This document shows, piece by piece, positions 8,012 to 16,837 of a stretch of 24,336 nucleotides of DNA. This stretch comes from an uncultured Duganella sp. Lineage in GTDB: Bacteria; Pseudomonadota; Gammaproteobacteria; Burkholderiales; Burkholderiaceae. Numbering within the stretch: the first letter of the stretch is position 1; each line of letters opens with the position of its first letter. The translations under genes were made by a program, and so were the position numbers. The stretch spans positions 1-24,336 of the forward strand of contig CAMLSG010000064.1 of the NCBI GenBank assembly GCA_946482635.1. The letters run 5' to 3'. A model generated the notes under the pieces. It was not told the origin of the DNA. It saw nothing but the letters and a program-made list of their open reading frames with translations, and searched no databases.

Positions 8012-8776
8012 ATGGACTCGATGATTCTGACTTTCTCCGCAGGGCTGCTGGCTGGGGCGATGAACGCACTGGCGGGCGGCGGCTCCTTCGTCACCCTGCC
8101 GGCCTTGATCGCTGCCGGCGTGCCACCGGTTCAGGCGAATGCTTCCAGTACCGTAGCCCTGTTTCCGGGCGGGCTGGCCAGCGCCTGGGCTTACCGCGAA
8201 GGCTTGCAGCCGGTCGGCGGCGTCCCGCTGCGCCTGATGCTGGCGACAACGCTGTGCGGCGGCCTGGCCGGAGCCTTGCTTCTATTGCGGACTTCACCGG
8301 CGGCGTTCACTTTTGTGCTGCCCTGGCTCCTGCTGCTCGCTTCGATCGCGCTGGCATTCGGGCGGCGCCTTGGTACGGCACTGCGGGCGCGCTGGCAGGT
8401 CGGGGCGCCTGCGGTGCTGGTGCTGCAGTTCGCTCTCGGCGTGTACGGTGGCTATTTTGGCGGCGCGGTCGGGATCATGATGATGGCCATGTGGGGCCTG
8501 ATCGACAAGCGCGACCTGAAGGAGTTGAATGCGCCGCGCACCTTGATGGTCAGCGCGGCCAATGTCGTGGCGGTGGCTGCGTTCGCGTTTGCCCAGGCGG
8601 TGCACTGGCCGGTCACGCTGGCCATGCTGGCTGGTGCAGTCATCGGCGGCTATGGCGGCGCTCGCGCCGGCCGTCGCGCACCGGCAAATGTGATCCGTGG
8701 ATTCACGCTGTTCATCACATTCTGCATCACCCTGATCTTCTTTTTCAAAGCCTACCTGGGAGGCATCCATGCTTAA
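8012..8776 (+). CDS. TauE/SafE-family sulfite/sulfonate exporter
   Basis: This 254-residue polytopic inner-membrane protein belongs to the TauE/SafE (DUF81) family, which exports sulfite, sulfoacetate or other small organic acids. The family signature is visible at the N-terminus (FSAGLLAGAMNALAGGGSFV), followed by VPPVQANASSTVALFPGGLAS. A second pseudo-repeat begins at VYGGYFGGAVGIMMMAMWGL in mid-protein. About seven or eight hydrophobic helices are apparent, ending with LFITFCITLIFFFKAYLG. I chose the ATG at 8012; the frame is open further upstream only through a TTG at 7976, which would translate the promoter. No Shine-Dalgarno is seen. It is divergent from a LysR regulator that probably controls it, and it overlaps a 39-codon ORF at its 3' end. 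The substrate cannot be read from the sequence. Confidence 0.9.
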   Translation: MDSMILTFSAGLLAGAMNALAGGGSFVTLPALIAAGVPPVQANASSTVALFPGGLASAWAYREGLQPVGGVPLRLMLATTLCGGLAGALLLLRTSPAAFTFVLPWLLLLASIALAFGRRLGTALRARWQVGAPAVLVLQFALGVYGGYFGGAVGIMMMAMWGLIDKRDLKELNAPRTLMVSAANVVAVAAFAFAQAVHWPVTLAMLAGAVIGGYGGARAGRRAPANVIRGFTLFITFCITLIFFFKAYLGGIHA

Positions 8777-8888
8777 CGCATTACTGGAAACAATCGGAAC
8801 GCTGGGCGCGCTGGCCAGCATCGCAGTGAAACTGGCCGCGTATCAGGCGGCACGCGCCCCAGTCAAGCGCGACCGGGGCGGTTTTTGA
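8769..8888 (+). CDS. 39-residue small hydrophobic protein overlapping the exporter gene
   Basis: This short reading frame begins with an ATG eight bases before the end of the exporter gene. It is preceded by a strong GGGAGG Shine-Dalgarno (8758-8763) at five-base spacing, much better than that of the exporter itself. The product starts MLNALLETIGTLGALASIAV, a hydrophobic or amphipathic helix of about 24 residues, and ends with a basic tail (PVKRDRGGF). Size, coupling and composition suggest a small membrane-associated partner of the exporter. The last codons lie inside the terminator hairpin, and the TGA stop overlaps the T-tract. I do not recognise a family. It may simply be an unselected ORF, but the ribosome site argues that it is translated. 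Confidence 0.5.
   Translation: MLNALLETIGTLGALASIAVKLAAYQAARAPVKRDRGGF
8855..8886 (+). terminator. Intrinsic terminator of the exporter transcript
   Basis: CGCCCCAGTC (8855-8864) and GACCGGGGCG (8871-8880) form a 10-base stem with one A/C mismatch and a six-base loop, followed by GTTTTTG. There is no T-tract on the other strand, so it works only for plus-strand transcription. Confidence 0.7.
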
Positions 8889-8894
8889 GATGGA

Positions 8895-9404
8895 TCAGGC
8901 GCGGCTTTGTTCGAGGATGCGGACCAGCGATTCGATGCCTTCGGCGTCAACGGCATCGAAGCGTCCCGGCAGCGGGCTGTCGAGGTCGAACACCCCGATT
9001 ACTTCGCCATCCTTGCCGAAAATCGGCACCACCAGTTCCGAGCGCGAGGCCGCATCGCAGGCGATATGGCCAGGGAAGGCATGCACGTCCTCCACCACGC
9101 TGGTAGCGCGTTTTTCGACCGTGCTGCCGCACACGCCGCGGCCCTTCTTGATGCGGATGCAGGCCGGCTTGCCCTGGAATGGACCGAGCACCAGTTCATC
9201 CGGACCTTGCATGAAATAGAAGCCCGCCCAGTTCAAGCCCGGCATGCTGTTGAATACCAGCGAGCTGGCATTGGCGGTGTTGGCGATCCAGTCATGTTCG
9301 CCGTGAACCAGCCCGCCCAGTTGCGCACGCAAGTCTTCGTACATGGCGCGCTTGGCTTCGGGAGTGTCGGTGCTGTAGGTGGTTTCGCTGAGGGAGAAAG
9401 ACAT
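8895..9404 (-). CDS. msrC: Free methionine-(R)-sulfoxide reductase (GAF-type fRMsr)
   Basis: This 169-residue cytosolic GAF-fold enzyme reduces free methionine-(R)-sulfoxide to methionine using thioredoxin. The three family cysteines are present: Cys82 (KPACIRIKKG), Cys92 (GRGVCGSTV) and Cys116 (HIACDAASRSELVVPI). They match E. coli MsrC Cys84, Cys94 and Cys118 with a constant offset of two, so the enzyme should be active. NWAGFYFM and GVFDLDSP are further family motifs. The ATG at 9404 has only a poor Shine-Dalgarno (GAGCAG). The gene stands alone, tail to tail with the exporter unit (six bases between stop codons) and divergent from recQ across 64 bases. It protects against oxidative damage to methionine. 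Confidence 0.93.
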   Translation of the reverse strand: MSFSLSETTYSTDTPEAKRAMYEDLRAQLGGLVHGEHDWIANTANASSLVFNSMPGLNWAGFYFMQGPDELVLGPFQGKPACIRIKKGRGVCGSTVEKRATSVVEDVHAFPGHIACDAASRSELVVPIFGKDGEVIGVFDLDSPLPGRFDAVDAEGIESLVRILEQSRA

Positions 9405-9468
9405 TTTGCTGCTCGGTATGTTACTTAGGACGCCGACATCTTACCAGCAATCGCGCTAAGTTGCGGCC

Positions 9469-10893
9469 ATGGCTACTCATCCTCAAATCCGCCACCTGCT
9501 GCGCGAGGTGTTCGGCGTCGAGCGCCTTCGTGCTGGCCAGCAACAAGTGATCGACAGCGTGCTGGCGGGACATGACACGCTTGCCATCATGCCAACCGGC
9601 AGCGGCAAATCCCTGTGCTACCAGATTCCGGCATCGATCCTGAAAGGCAGCACGGTGGTGGTGTCGCCGCTGATCTCGCTGATGAAGGACCAGGCCGGGA
9701 AGCTTGACGATATCGGGATCGAGGCCGCGCAGCTCAATAGCAAAGTGCCGGCCGACGAACAGCAGGAAGCGTTGCAAGGCTTGCGCAACAACGAGGACCG
9801 CATTGTGTTCTGTACGCCGGAGCGGTTGGCGACGCCGGAGTTCATGTCCTTGCTGCACAAGGCCGATATTGGCCTGGTGGTGGTCGACGAGGCCCACTGC
9901 ATTTCCCGTTGGGGGCACGATTTCCGGCCGGCTTACCTGGATATCGGTGCGGCCCTCGATGCGCTGGGGCGCCCGCCGGTGCTGGCGCTGACCGCCACCG
10001 CCACCGACGAAGTGGTGGACGATATTCGCCGCCAGCTTGGCGCGCCGGAAATGCGCGTCGTGAACACCGGCATCTACCGGCCCAACCTGCACCTGGCCGT
10101 GCGCCAGGTGACCAATGCCGACGAGCGTGCGGCCGAAGCGCTGCGCCTGGTGCGGGAATCGCCGGGTAGCGGCATTGTGTATGCCGCTACCGTCAAGGCT
10201 GCCCAGGACATGCTCGCAGCACTGGAGGAAGCCGGCGAAAGCGTGGCGCTCTACCACGGTAAATTGAATGCTGCGGAGCGCCACCAGAACCAGGAAATGT
10301 TCATGTCCGGCGCGCGCCGCGTGATGGTGGCGACCAATGCCTTCGGCATGGGCATCGACAAGCCCGACATCCGCTTCGTGATCCACCTGCAGGTGCCTGC
10401 CAGCCTGGAGGCCTATTACCAGGAGGCGGGGCGGGCAGGGCGCGACCGCGGGCCGGCCGACTGCACCCTGCTTTACTTCCACGAGGACAAGCGCGTCCAG
10501 CAGTTCTTCCTTGCGCGCAGCTATCCCGATGCGGCCTTGCTGCGTGGGGCGTATGATGCAGCAGCAGACGGCGAGCGGCCACGCGACAAGCGCAGCCAGG
10601 TTGCGCTCAAGCTGTTGAAGGAAGGCGGCTGGCTGAAACAGGACCGCAAGCTGCAATACCGGGTGGCAGGCGATGCACCGCGCCCGATCGATCTCGAGCG
10701 CCTGGCGGAACGCTATCGCGAAAAGCAGGAGCACGACCGCGAAGCGCTGGCGCAGATGGTGTCTTACGCGCAGAGCGGTTTTTGCCGCTGGAAGCTCCTG
10801 CTCGACTATTTCAGCGACGAAGGCGCCGGCATCGAGCGCTGCGGTACTTGCGACAATTGCAGGTCGCCGCCGACGATCGACACGGGAGGGTAA
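9469..10893 (+). CDS. recQ: Short RecQ-family ATP-dependent DNA helicase
   Basis: This is a 474-residue 3'-5' superfamily-2 helicase for DNA repair and recombination. Motifs: RAGQQQVI (motif 0), TGSGKS Walker A (43-48), DEAH box (140-143), the RecQ aromatic loop ISRWGHDFRPAY, TATAT (motif III), ATNAFGMGIDKPDIR (motif V) and QEAGRAGRDR (motif VI). The zinc site is at the extreme C-terminus: Cys439, then Cys458, Cys461 and Cys464. About 90 residues that look partly like a winged helix (about 355-405) come before it. No C-terminal winged helix or HRDC domain follows, so it is shorter than E. coli RecQ (about 610 residues) and differs in domain order. The exonuclease gene begins three bases after the stop, with GGGAGGG as its ribosome site inside the end of recQ, so the two are probably co-transcribed. 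No Shine-Dalgarno is seen before its own ATG. Confidence 0.93.
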   Translation: MATHPQIRHLLREVFGVERLRAGQQQVIDSVLAGHDTLAIMPTGSGKSLCYQIPASILKGSTVVVSPLISLMKDQAGKLDDIGIEAAQLNSKVPADEQQEALQGLRNNEDRIVFCTPERLATPEFMSLLHKADIGLVVVDEAHCISRWGHDFRPAYLDIGAALDALGRPPVLALTATATDEVVDDIRRQLGAPEMRVVNTGIYRPNLHLAVRQVTNADERAAEALRLVRESPGSGIVYAATVKAAQDMLAALEEAGESVALYHGKLNAAERHQNQEMFMSGARRVMVATNAFGMGIDKPDIRFVIHLQVPASLEAYYQEAGRAGRDRGPADCTLLYFHEDKRVQQFFLARSYPDAALLRGAYDAAADGERPRDKRSQVALKLLKEGGWLKQDRKLQYRVAGDAPRPIDLERLAERYREKQEHDREALAQMVSYAQSGFCRWKLLLDYFSDEGAGIERCGTCDNCRSPPTIDTGG

Positions 10894-10895
10894 CG

Positions 10896-11900
10896 ATGGC
10901 GGACATGGTAGTGGTGCGCAAGGAGGGACTGTACTGCGTGCCGGGCGGCTTTTATATCGATCCATGGCGCCCGGTGGAGCGCGCCGTGATCACGCACGGG
11001 CACGGCGACCACGCGCGTCCCGGCCACGCCCACTATCTGTGCGCGACGCCGGGCATGGGCATCTTGCGTTCCCGCCTGGGCCAGATAAACCTCCAGGGCC
11101 TCGACTATGGCGAGACGCTGGAACACAAGGGCGTGCGCATCTCGCTGCACCCTGCCGGCCATGTCCTCGGCTCGGCGCAAGTGCGCATGGAACACCAGGG
11201 CGAGGTGTGGGTTGCCTCGGGCGACTACAAAGTCGAGCCGGATGCGACCTGCGCGCCATTCGAGCCGGTGCGCTGCCACTGCTTTATCACCGAGTCCACT
11301 TTCGGCCTGCCGATCTACCGCTGGCAAGCCCAGCAAGCGATCTTTGACGACATGAATGCCTGGTGGCGCCGCAATGCGCAGGAGGGGCGCTGCAGCGTCA
11401 TGCTGTGCTACGCCTTCGGCAAGGCGCAGCGCATCCTGAGCGGGCTCGATCCGTCGATTGGCCACATCGTCTGCCATGGCGCTGTGGAGCCGTTGAACCG
11501 GATCTATCGCGAGGGCGGTGTAGCCTTGCCGCCGACCGTGATGGTGGGCGACGTGGACAAGGCGGCGCTGCGCCAGTCGCTGGTACTGGCGCCGCCATCG
11601 GCCGCCGGATCGCCGTGGATACGCCGCTTCGGCGACTTCAGCGACGCGTTTGCCAGCGGCTGGATGCAATTGCGCGGCGCGCGCAGGCGGCGCGCGGTCG
11701 ACCGCGGTTTCGTGCTGTCCGACCATGCCGACTGGCCAGGGCTGATGCAAGCCATCCGCGCGACCGGCGCGCAACGGGTGATTGTGACGCACGGCTCGAT
11801 TCCGGTCATGGTGCGCTGGCTGTGCCAGAACGGCTATGACGCCAAAGGCTTCGATACCGAATACGGCGACGAGGAGGCAGGGGAGGCAGGCGATGCGTGA
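10896..11900 (+). CDS. Ligase-associated DNA exonuclease (metallo-beta-lactamase fold)
   Basis: This 334-residue protein belongs to the ligase-associated exonuclease family, beta-lactamase-fold nucleases related to Artemis/SNM1 and CPSF73. The metal-binding HxHxDH motif is THGHGDHA (His34, His36, Asp38, His39). Further conserved elements are LHPAGHVLGSAQV, ASGDYK, FITESTFGLP, LCYAFGKAQR and the late VLSDHADW. It should process DNA ends in the cytoplasm for the ligase next door. I chose the ATG at 10896 because GGGAGGG sits five bases upstream; the frame is open further upstream only inside recQ. Its end overlaps the ligase start by eight bases (ATGCGTGA), implying translational coupling. The order exonuclease-ligase-helicase-PdeM is the known conserved repair module. 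Confidence 0.92.
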   Translation: MADMVVVRKEGLYCVPGGFYIDPWRPVERAVITHGHGDHARPGHAHYLCATPGMGILRSRLGQINLQGLDYGETLEHKGVRISLHPAGHVLGSAQVRMEHQGEVWVASGDYKVEPDATCAPFEPVRCHCFITESTFGLPIYRWQAQQAIFDDMNAWWRRNAQEGRCSVMLCYAFGKAQRILSGLDPSIGHIVCHGAVEPLNRIYREGGVALPPTVMVGDVDKAALRQSLVLAPPSAAGSPWIRRFGDFSDAFASGWMQLRGARRRRAVDRGFVLSDHADWPGLMQAIRATGAQRVIVTHGSIPVMVRWLCQNGYDAKGFDTEYGDEEAGEAGDA

Positions 11901-13527
11901 GTTTTCCCGCCTGTATGCGGAGCTGGACGAAACCACGTCCACCAAGCGCAAGCTGGACGCGCTGCAAGCCTATTTCAGCAAGGCGGCGCCGGAGAATGCG
12001 GCGTGGGCCGTGTATTTCCTGGCCGGCGGCAAGCCGCGGCAAGCGGTACCGGTCAAGCTGCTGCGCCAGTATGCGACAGAATATGCGGGGCTGGATGAAT
12101 GGCTGTTCGATGAATGCTACAACGCGGTGGGCGACCTGGCCGAGACGATCGCGCATATCCTGCCGGCGCCGAAGCAGGAGAGCGACGTCGGCCTTGCGGA
12201 GTGGATCGAACAGCGCATTGCACCTTTGCGCGGCGCTGCGCCGGACGAGGTACGGGCGGCCCTGTTCCGTTACTGGGACGAGCTGGAGACAAGCGAACGG
12301 TTCTTGCTGGTGAAACTGATCGGTGGCGGCTTCCGCGTCGGTGTTTCCCGATTGCTGGTCACGCGTGCGCTCAGCGCGATCGCGGCAGTGGACAGCAAGC
12401 TGGTGGCGCAGCGGCTGATGGGCTGGACCGATGGCAGGGTGCAGCCGACCGCGCAAGGCTTCCTGCAGCTGATTGCGGCGCCGTCGGCGACCGAGCATGC
12501 GGAGCGGGGCGGCCAGCCGTATCCATTTTTCCTGGCACATGCCTTGCAGGCCGATCCCGTTACGCTGGGCGACCTGGCGGCCTGGCAGGTCGAGTGGAAA
12601 TACGACGGCATGCGCGCGCAACTGGTGTCGCGCGGCGGACTGAATTTCCTGTGGTCGCGCGGCGAAGACCTGATTACCGAACGTTTCCCGGAACTGATGT
12701 CCATCCGCCTGCCGCAGGGAACGGTGATTGATGGCGAGATCCTGGTCTGGCCCCACGGCGATGCGCCGGCGCCGTTCGCGGCCCTGCAAAAGCGCATCGG
12801 GCGCAAGCTGCTCAGCGCGAAACTGCTGGCTGAACTGCCGGCGGTGCTGGTGGCGTATGACTTGCTTGAGCTCGATGGCGTCGACGTTCGGCAGTTGCCC
12901 CAGCACGAGCGCCGCGTCTTGCTGGAGCAATTGGTGGAGCAGGTGGCGCAGCCGCAGCTGCGCCTGTCCCCACTGGTGCTGGCCGAAGACTGGGCGCAGT
13001 TGGCGCTGGTCCGTGCGGAATCGCGGGCGCGGGGCGTGGAAGGCATGATGCTTAAAGCGAAAGATGCCCAGTATGGCGTTGGCCGCACCAAGGACGTGGG
13101 CACCTGGTGGAAGTGGAAAATCGACCCCTTTAGCGTCGATGCGGTACTGGTGTATGCGCAGGCAGGGCATGGCCGCCGCGCCTCGCTGTACACCGACTAC
13201 ACGTTTGCGGTATGGGATAGCGATGCGGAAGGCGAGCGCAAGCTGGTGCCGTTTGCCAAGGCCTACTCCGGCCTGACCGATGCCGAAATAGCGCAGGTCG
13301 ATAACGCGGTGCGCCGCACCACCATCGAGCGCTTCGGGCCGGTGCGCAGCGTGAAGCCGACCATGGTGTTCGAGATAGGCTTCGAAGGAATAGCGCTGTC
13401 GCCGCGCCATAAGTCGGGCATCGCGGTGCGTTTTCCGCGCATCCTGCGGCGGCGCGACGACAAGGCGGTTGAAGATGCCGATACGCTCGACACCTTGCGC
13501 GGCTTGCTGGCGCAGGCGCCGCCATGA
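11893..13527 (+). CDS. ATP-dependent DNA ligase (Lhr-Core operon type)
   Basis: This 544-residue ATP-dependent DNA ligase seals nicks by adenylate transfer. An N-terminal helical DNA-binding domain (about 1-205) is followed by the nucleotidyltransferase domain with Lys236 in [10 protein letters not shown] (motif I), [14 protein letters not shown] (motif III region), GTVIDGEIL (motif IV), GVEGMMLK (motif V start) and WWKWKI (motif Va/VI region). An OB-fold follows, ending at [12 protein letters not shown]. It is a secondary ligase, distinct from the essential NAD-dependent LigA, and lacks the LigD polymerase and phosphoesterase domains, so it is not the Ku/LigD end-joining type. The ATG at 11893 has GGAGG six bases upstream. 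The gene overlaps the exonuclease gene by eight bases, and its TGA overlaps the helicase ATG (ATGA). Confidence 0.93.
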   Translation: MREFSRLYAELDETTSTKRKLDALQAYFSKAAPENAAWAVYFLAGGKPRQAVPVKLLRQYATEYAGLDEWLFDECYNAVGDLAETIAHILPAPKQESDVGLAEWIEQRIAPLRGAAPDEVRAALFRYWDELETSERFLLVKLIGGGFRVGVSRLLVTRALSAIAAVDSKLVAQRLMGWTDGRVQPTAQGFLQLIAAPSATEHAERGGQPYPFFLAHALQADPVTLGDLAAWQVEWKYDGMRAQLVSRGGLNFLWSRGEDLITERFPELMSIRLPQGTVIDGEILVWPHGDAPAPFAALQKRIGRKLLSAKLLAELPAVLVAYDLLELDGVDVRQLPQHERRVLLEQLVEQVAQPQLRLSPLVLAEDWAQLALVRAESRARGVEGMMLKAKDAQYGVGRTKDVGTWWKWKIDPFSVDAVLVYAQAGHGRRASLYTDYTFAVWDSDAEGERKLVPFAKAYSGLTDAEIAQVDNAVRRTTIERFGPVRSVKPTMVFEIGFEGIALSPRHKSGIAVRFPRILRRRDDKAVEDADTLDTLRGLLAQAPP

Positions 13528-16055
13528 GTCCTGCCTTCCCCCGTCCGCGGCCTTTGCCGTCCCGCCAGCCGCCGGTGCTGCCCGGCGAGGCAGCCCAGCC
13601 TGCACGGGCGCCTGCCGCCGGCTCGCCTGCCGGGCCTTCCCGCGAAGCCGTGGAGGCCTGGTTCACAGCGCGCGGCTGGTCGATATTTCCCTTCCAGCGT
13701 GAAGTCTGGGACGCCGCCTGCCGCGGGACATCCGGACTGCTGCATGCGACCACCGGCTCCGGCAAGACGCTGGCAGTCTGGCTCGCCGCCTTGCAGCGCG
13801 CGCGGGCCAGCCGCAAGCCGGGCTTGCGCGTGCTGTGGGTCACGCCGATGCGTGCGCTCGCAGCCGACACCCTGCGCGCCCTGCAGTCCTCTGCCGCGGA
13901 CTTGCTGCCCGCCTGGCAGGTCGAATCGCGCACCGGCGACACCGATAGCGGCACGCGGGCCAGGCAAGCGCGCAGCCTGCCGCATGCATTGGTGACGACT
14001 CCGGAAAGCCTCACGGTCCTGCTTAGCCGCCCGGAGGCGAAGGACCTGTTTGCGCAACTGGACATGCTGGTGGTCGACGAGTGGCATGAACTGATGGGCA
14101 ACAAGCGCGGCGTGCAAACCCAGCTTGCCCTGGCGCGGCTGCGCAACTGGCAGCCTGGCTTGTTGGTATGGGGTCTGTCGGCCACCCTTGGCAACCTGCA
14201 GCAGGCGCGCGACGTGCTTGCGCCGGATGGCACCATCGTTGAAGGACATTTGCGCAAGGAGCTGCTGGTCGACACGCTGGTGCCGGATCACCCATCGCGC
14301 TTTCCCTGGGCCGGCCACCTGGGTCTGCAGATGCTGGAGCCGGTGGCCAACGAGATCGCGCAGCACGCCAGCACCCTGGTGTTCTGCAACACCCGCTCCC
14401 AGGCCGAATTGTGGTACCAGAACCTGCTCGATGCGAGACCCGAATGGGCGGGCGTCCTCGCACTGCACCACGGTTCGCTCGACAAGGAAGTGCGCGAGTG
14501 GGTAGAGCAGGGCCTCAAGCAGGGCATGCTGAAAGCCGTGGTGTGTACCTCGAGCCTCGATCTTGGCGTGGATTTCCTGCCAGTGGAGCGGGTGATGCAG
14601 ATCGGCAGCGCCAAAGGCATCGCGCGCCTGCTGCAGCGTGCCGGACGCTCGGGGCACGCACCGGGCCGCACATCGCGCGCGACGCTGGTACCAACGCATA
14701 GCCTGGAACTGTTGGAGGCGGCGGGCGCCATCGAGGCGGTGCGCGAACGCCGGATCGAACCGCGGCCGCCGCCGGAAAAGCCGCTGGATGTGCTGGTGCA
14801 GCATCTTGTCACGGTGGCGCTGGGTGGCGGTTTCCGCAGCGATGAACTGCTGGCCGAGGTGCGCACGGCCTGGTCTTACCGCGCGCTGAGCCAGGACGAA
14901 TGGCAATGGGCCCTGGACTTCGTAGCGCGCGGCGGGCAAAGCCTGTCCGCCTATCCGGAATACCGCCGCGTGCTGCCGGACGAAGAGGGCATTTATCGCG
15001 TGCCGGATGCAGCCATCGCGCGCCGCCACCGGATGGGCATCGGCACCATTGGTTCGGAAGCGACGGTGCAGGTGAAGTACATGAACGGCGCCGTGCTTGG
15101 CAGCGTGGAGGAAGGCTTTATCGCGCGCCTGGCCAAAGGCGACCATTTCCTGTTCGGCGGCCGCATTCTCGAATTCGTGCGCATGCATGAGATGACTGCC
15201 TTCGTGCGGCGTGCGACTGGCGCCAAGGGCGCGGTGCCGCGCTGGCAGGGCGGCAAGATGCCCTTGTCGTCCGAGTTGGCGAACGCCGCCCTGGAGCAGT
15301 TGCGCCGCGCCACCGAAGGCCGCTACGACGGCCCGGAAATGCAAGCCATCAAGCCGCTACTCGAGATCCAGCAGCGCTGGTCGGCGCTCCCTACGCCGGA
15401 TACCACCGTGATCGAAGCGATGGAAAGCAGGGAAGGGCATCACCTGTTCGTCTACCCCTTCGCGGGGCGGTCGGTGCACATCGGGCTGGCCTCCTTGCTG
15501 GCCTATCGCATTGCACGCGCGCGGCCGGCCACCTTCTCGATCGCCGTCAACGACTACGGCTTCGAATTGCTGGCGCCGGAAGCGCTGCCCTGGCGCGAGG
15601 CCTTGGACGAGGGCGGAGCATTCACTACCGATCATTTGCTGGAGGACGTGTTGGCCAGCCTGAATGCCAGCGAGTTGTCGCAGCGGCGCTTTCGCGAGAT
15701 TGCACGCATTGCCGGCTTGATCTTCCAGGGCTATCCGGGGCAGCCGAAAAGCAATCGCCAGTTGCAGGCCTCTTCGTCTTTGTTTTTTGAAGTCTTTCGC
15801 AAGCACGACGCGGGCAACCTGCTGCTGACGCAGGCACAGCGCGAAGTGCTCGAGCAGGAGCTTGAGCTGGGGCGTTTGCGCACCACGCTGCAGGAGCTGC
15901 AGCGGCGCCGGCCCAGCTTCCATGAAGTGCGCCGCGCCACGCCGTTCGGCTTCGCCTTGATGGTGGAACGCTTCCGCGAGAAGCTGACGACCGAAAGGCT
16001 GTCGGACCGTGTAGCGCGCATGTTGCGAGAACTTGAAAAGGCGGCCGGACCGTGA
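13524..16055 (+). CDS. Ligase-associated Lhr-Core-type DEXH-box DNA helicase
   Basis: This 843-residue superfamily-2 helicase is the Lhr-Core type, which unwinds DNA or RNA:DNA hybrids 3'-5' using ATP. After a Pro/Ala-rich N-terminal tail (about 1-38) come FPFQREVW (Q-like motif), TTGSGKT (76-82), TPMRALA (motif Ia), [10 protein letters not shown] (motif Ib/Ic), DEWH (185-188), GLSATLGN (motif III), [13 protein letters not shown] (motif IV), SSLDLGVDF (motif V) and [12 protein letters not shown] (motif VI). The Lhr-specific winged-helix and C-terminal core region follows. Length fits Lhr-Core, not the 1500-residue full Lhr. DEWH is the usual variant in this subfamily. The start codon overlaps the ligase stop (ATGA) and the stop overlaps the PdeM GTG start (GTGA). 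It works with the neighbouring ligase, exonuclease and phosphoesterase. Confidence 0.93.
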   Translation: MSPAFPRPRPLPSRQPPVLPGEAAQPARAPAAGSPAGPSREAVEAWFTARGWSIFPFQREVWDAACRGTSGLLHATTGSGKTLAVWLAALQRARASRKPGLRVLWVTPMRALAADTLRALQSSAADLLPAWQVESRTGDTDSGTRARQARSLPHALVTTPESLTVLLSRPEAKDLFAQLDMLVVDEWHELMGNKRGVQTQLALARLRNWQPGLLVWGLSATLGNLQQARDVLAPDGTIVEGHLRKELLVDTLVPDHPSRFPWAGHLGLQMLEPVANEIAQHASTLVFCNTRSQAELWYQNLLDARPEWAGVLALHHGSLDKEVREWVEQGLKQGMLKAVVCTSSLDLGVDFLPVERVMQIGSAKGIARLLQRAGRSGHAPGRTSRATLVPTHSLELLEAAGAIEAVRERRIEPRPPPEKPLDVLVQHLVTVALGGGFRSDELLAEVRTAWSYRALSQDEWQWALDFVARGGQSLSAYPEYRRVLPDEEGIYRVPDAAIARRHRMGIGTIGSEATVQVKYMNGAVLGSVEEGFIARLAKGDHFLFGGRILEFVRMHEMTAFVRRATGAKGAVPRWQGGKMPLSSELANAALEQLRRATEGRYDGPEMQAIKPLLEIQQRWSALPTPDTTVIEAMESREGHHLFVYPFAGRSVHIGLASLLAYRIARARPATFSIAVNDYGFELLAPEALPWREALDEGGAFTTDHLLEDVLASLNASELSQRRFREIARIAGLIFQGYPGQPKSNRQLQASSSLFFEVFRKHDAGNLLLTQAQREVLEQELELGRLRTTLQELQRRRPSFHEVRRATPFGFALMVERFREKLTTERLSDRVARMLRELEKAAGP

Positions 16056-16708
16056 ACGCTATCGCCACCGAACTCGCGGGCGAGCGCGTGCTGCTGTTGC
16101 CGCAGAAGGCCATGTACTGGCCCGCTGCCAGGACCTTGATGGTCGCCGACATCCATTTCGGCAAAGCCGCCAGCTTCCGTGCACTGGGTGTGCCTGTGCC
16201 GCGCGGCACCACCAGCGAGAACCTTGCAGCCCTCGAAACGTTGTTAACGACGCACGACACGCAACGCATCGTTTTTCTTGGAGACTTCCTGCACGCGAAG
16301 GCCGCGCAGGCGCCGGCAACATTGCAGGCAATGCTAGATTGGCGCAGACGGCATCGCGAACTGGAGTTGCTGCTGGTGCGCGGCAACCATGATTGGCACG
16401 CAGGCGACCCGTCCACGCTGCTGGACGTGACGATGGCCGACGAGCCGCATGCCAGTGGCCCGTTCGCCCTGTGCCACCATCCCGACGTGGCTTGCGAAGG
16501 CTATGTCATTGCTGGCCATGTGCATCCCGTGTTTCACCTACGCACTACGCGCGAGTCGCTGCGGCTGCCTTGCTTTCTGCTTGGCACTACCCGCGCCATC
16601 TTGCCAGCCTTTGGCGCCTTTACTGGCGGGCACTCTTTAATTCCAGAAGCCACGGACAGGGTGTACGTGGTGGCCGATGATATGGTTTTCCCAATTGAAA
16701 AAAGGTAG
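16052..16708 (+). CDS. pdeM: Ligase-associated damage-response endonuclease/phosphoesterase PdeM
   Basis: This 218-residue calcineurin-type metallophosphoesterase is the fourth member of the repair module. Metal-binding motifs are in order: ADIHFGKAA (DxH, near 31-39), FLGDFLHAK (GDxxH, near 72-80), [10 protein letters not shown] (GNHD, near 109-118), CHHPD, and [10 protein letters not shown] (GHxH, near 153-162). The family is annotated as an endonuclease or phosphodiesterase that processes DNA ends together with the ligase, exonuclease and helicase. The start is GTG at 16052, overlapping the helicase stop as GTGA; no ATG lies nearby in frame, so coupling is almost certain. It is the last gene of the operon. 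Its TAG stop lies within a short GTAGG/CCTAC inverted repeat (16705-16720), too weak and T-poor to call a terminator. Confidence 0.92.
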   Translation: MNAIATELAGERVLLLPQKAMYWPAARTLMVADIHFGKAASFRALGVPVPRGTTSENLAALETLLTTHDTQRIVFLGDFLHAKAAQAPATLQAMLDWRRRHRELELLLVRGNHDWHAGDPSTLLDVTMADEPHASGPFALCHHPDVACEGYVIAGHVHPVFHLRTTRESLRLPCFLLGTTRAILPAFGAFTGGHSLIPEATDRVYVVADDMVFPIEKR

Positions 16709-16739
16709 GCGATATCCTACATTTGTCGCGCTGAACGTC

Positions 16740-16802
16740 CTATATTACCTGTACAGTGCTTGCACTAACATGAGTTCTCCCGCGCCTACGGTAAGGGGCG
16801 GG
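16740..16802 (+). promoter_or_regulatory. Promoter/5'-leader region of the KGG stress gene
   Basis: The 129-base gap before the KGG gene holds CTATATT (16740-16746), close to the RpoS-preferred -10 CTATACT. Next comes a perfect AGTGC-TT-GCACT palindrome (16755-16766), then CCCGCGCC/GGGGCGGG (16779-16786 with 16795-16802), which forms an 8-base stem with one mismatch and is followed by GGTCTTTTCC. The GGGGGA Shine-Dalgarno lies 10-15 bases further on. The second hairpin could be an attenuator or a stabilising leader structure; these calls rest on pattern only. Confidence 0.35.
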
Positions 16803-16837
16803 GGTCTTTTCCACCGAACCAAGCAGGGGGACGAATC

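Noticed and set aside
9405..9468. SOS (LexA) box or clear promoter upstream of the recQ repair operon
   Set aside because: No CTG-N10-CAG palindrome and no convincing hexamer pair in the 64-base gap; damage control of the operon cannot be claimed.
9421..10965. 514-codon minus-strand frame across recQ
   Set aside because: Antisense of a gene with all helicase motifs; its product is domain-free.
13263..15344. 693-codon minus-strand frame across the Lhr-type helicase
   Set aside because: Antisense shadow; the plus-strand frame has all helicase motifs and coupled starts and stops.
16705..16720. GTAGG/CCTAC inverted repeat at the end of pdeM as a terminator
   Set aside because: The stem is only five bases and no T-tract follows.
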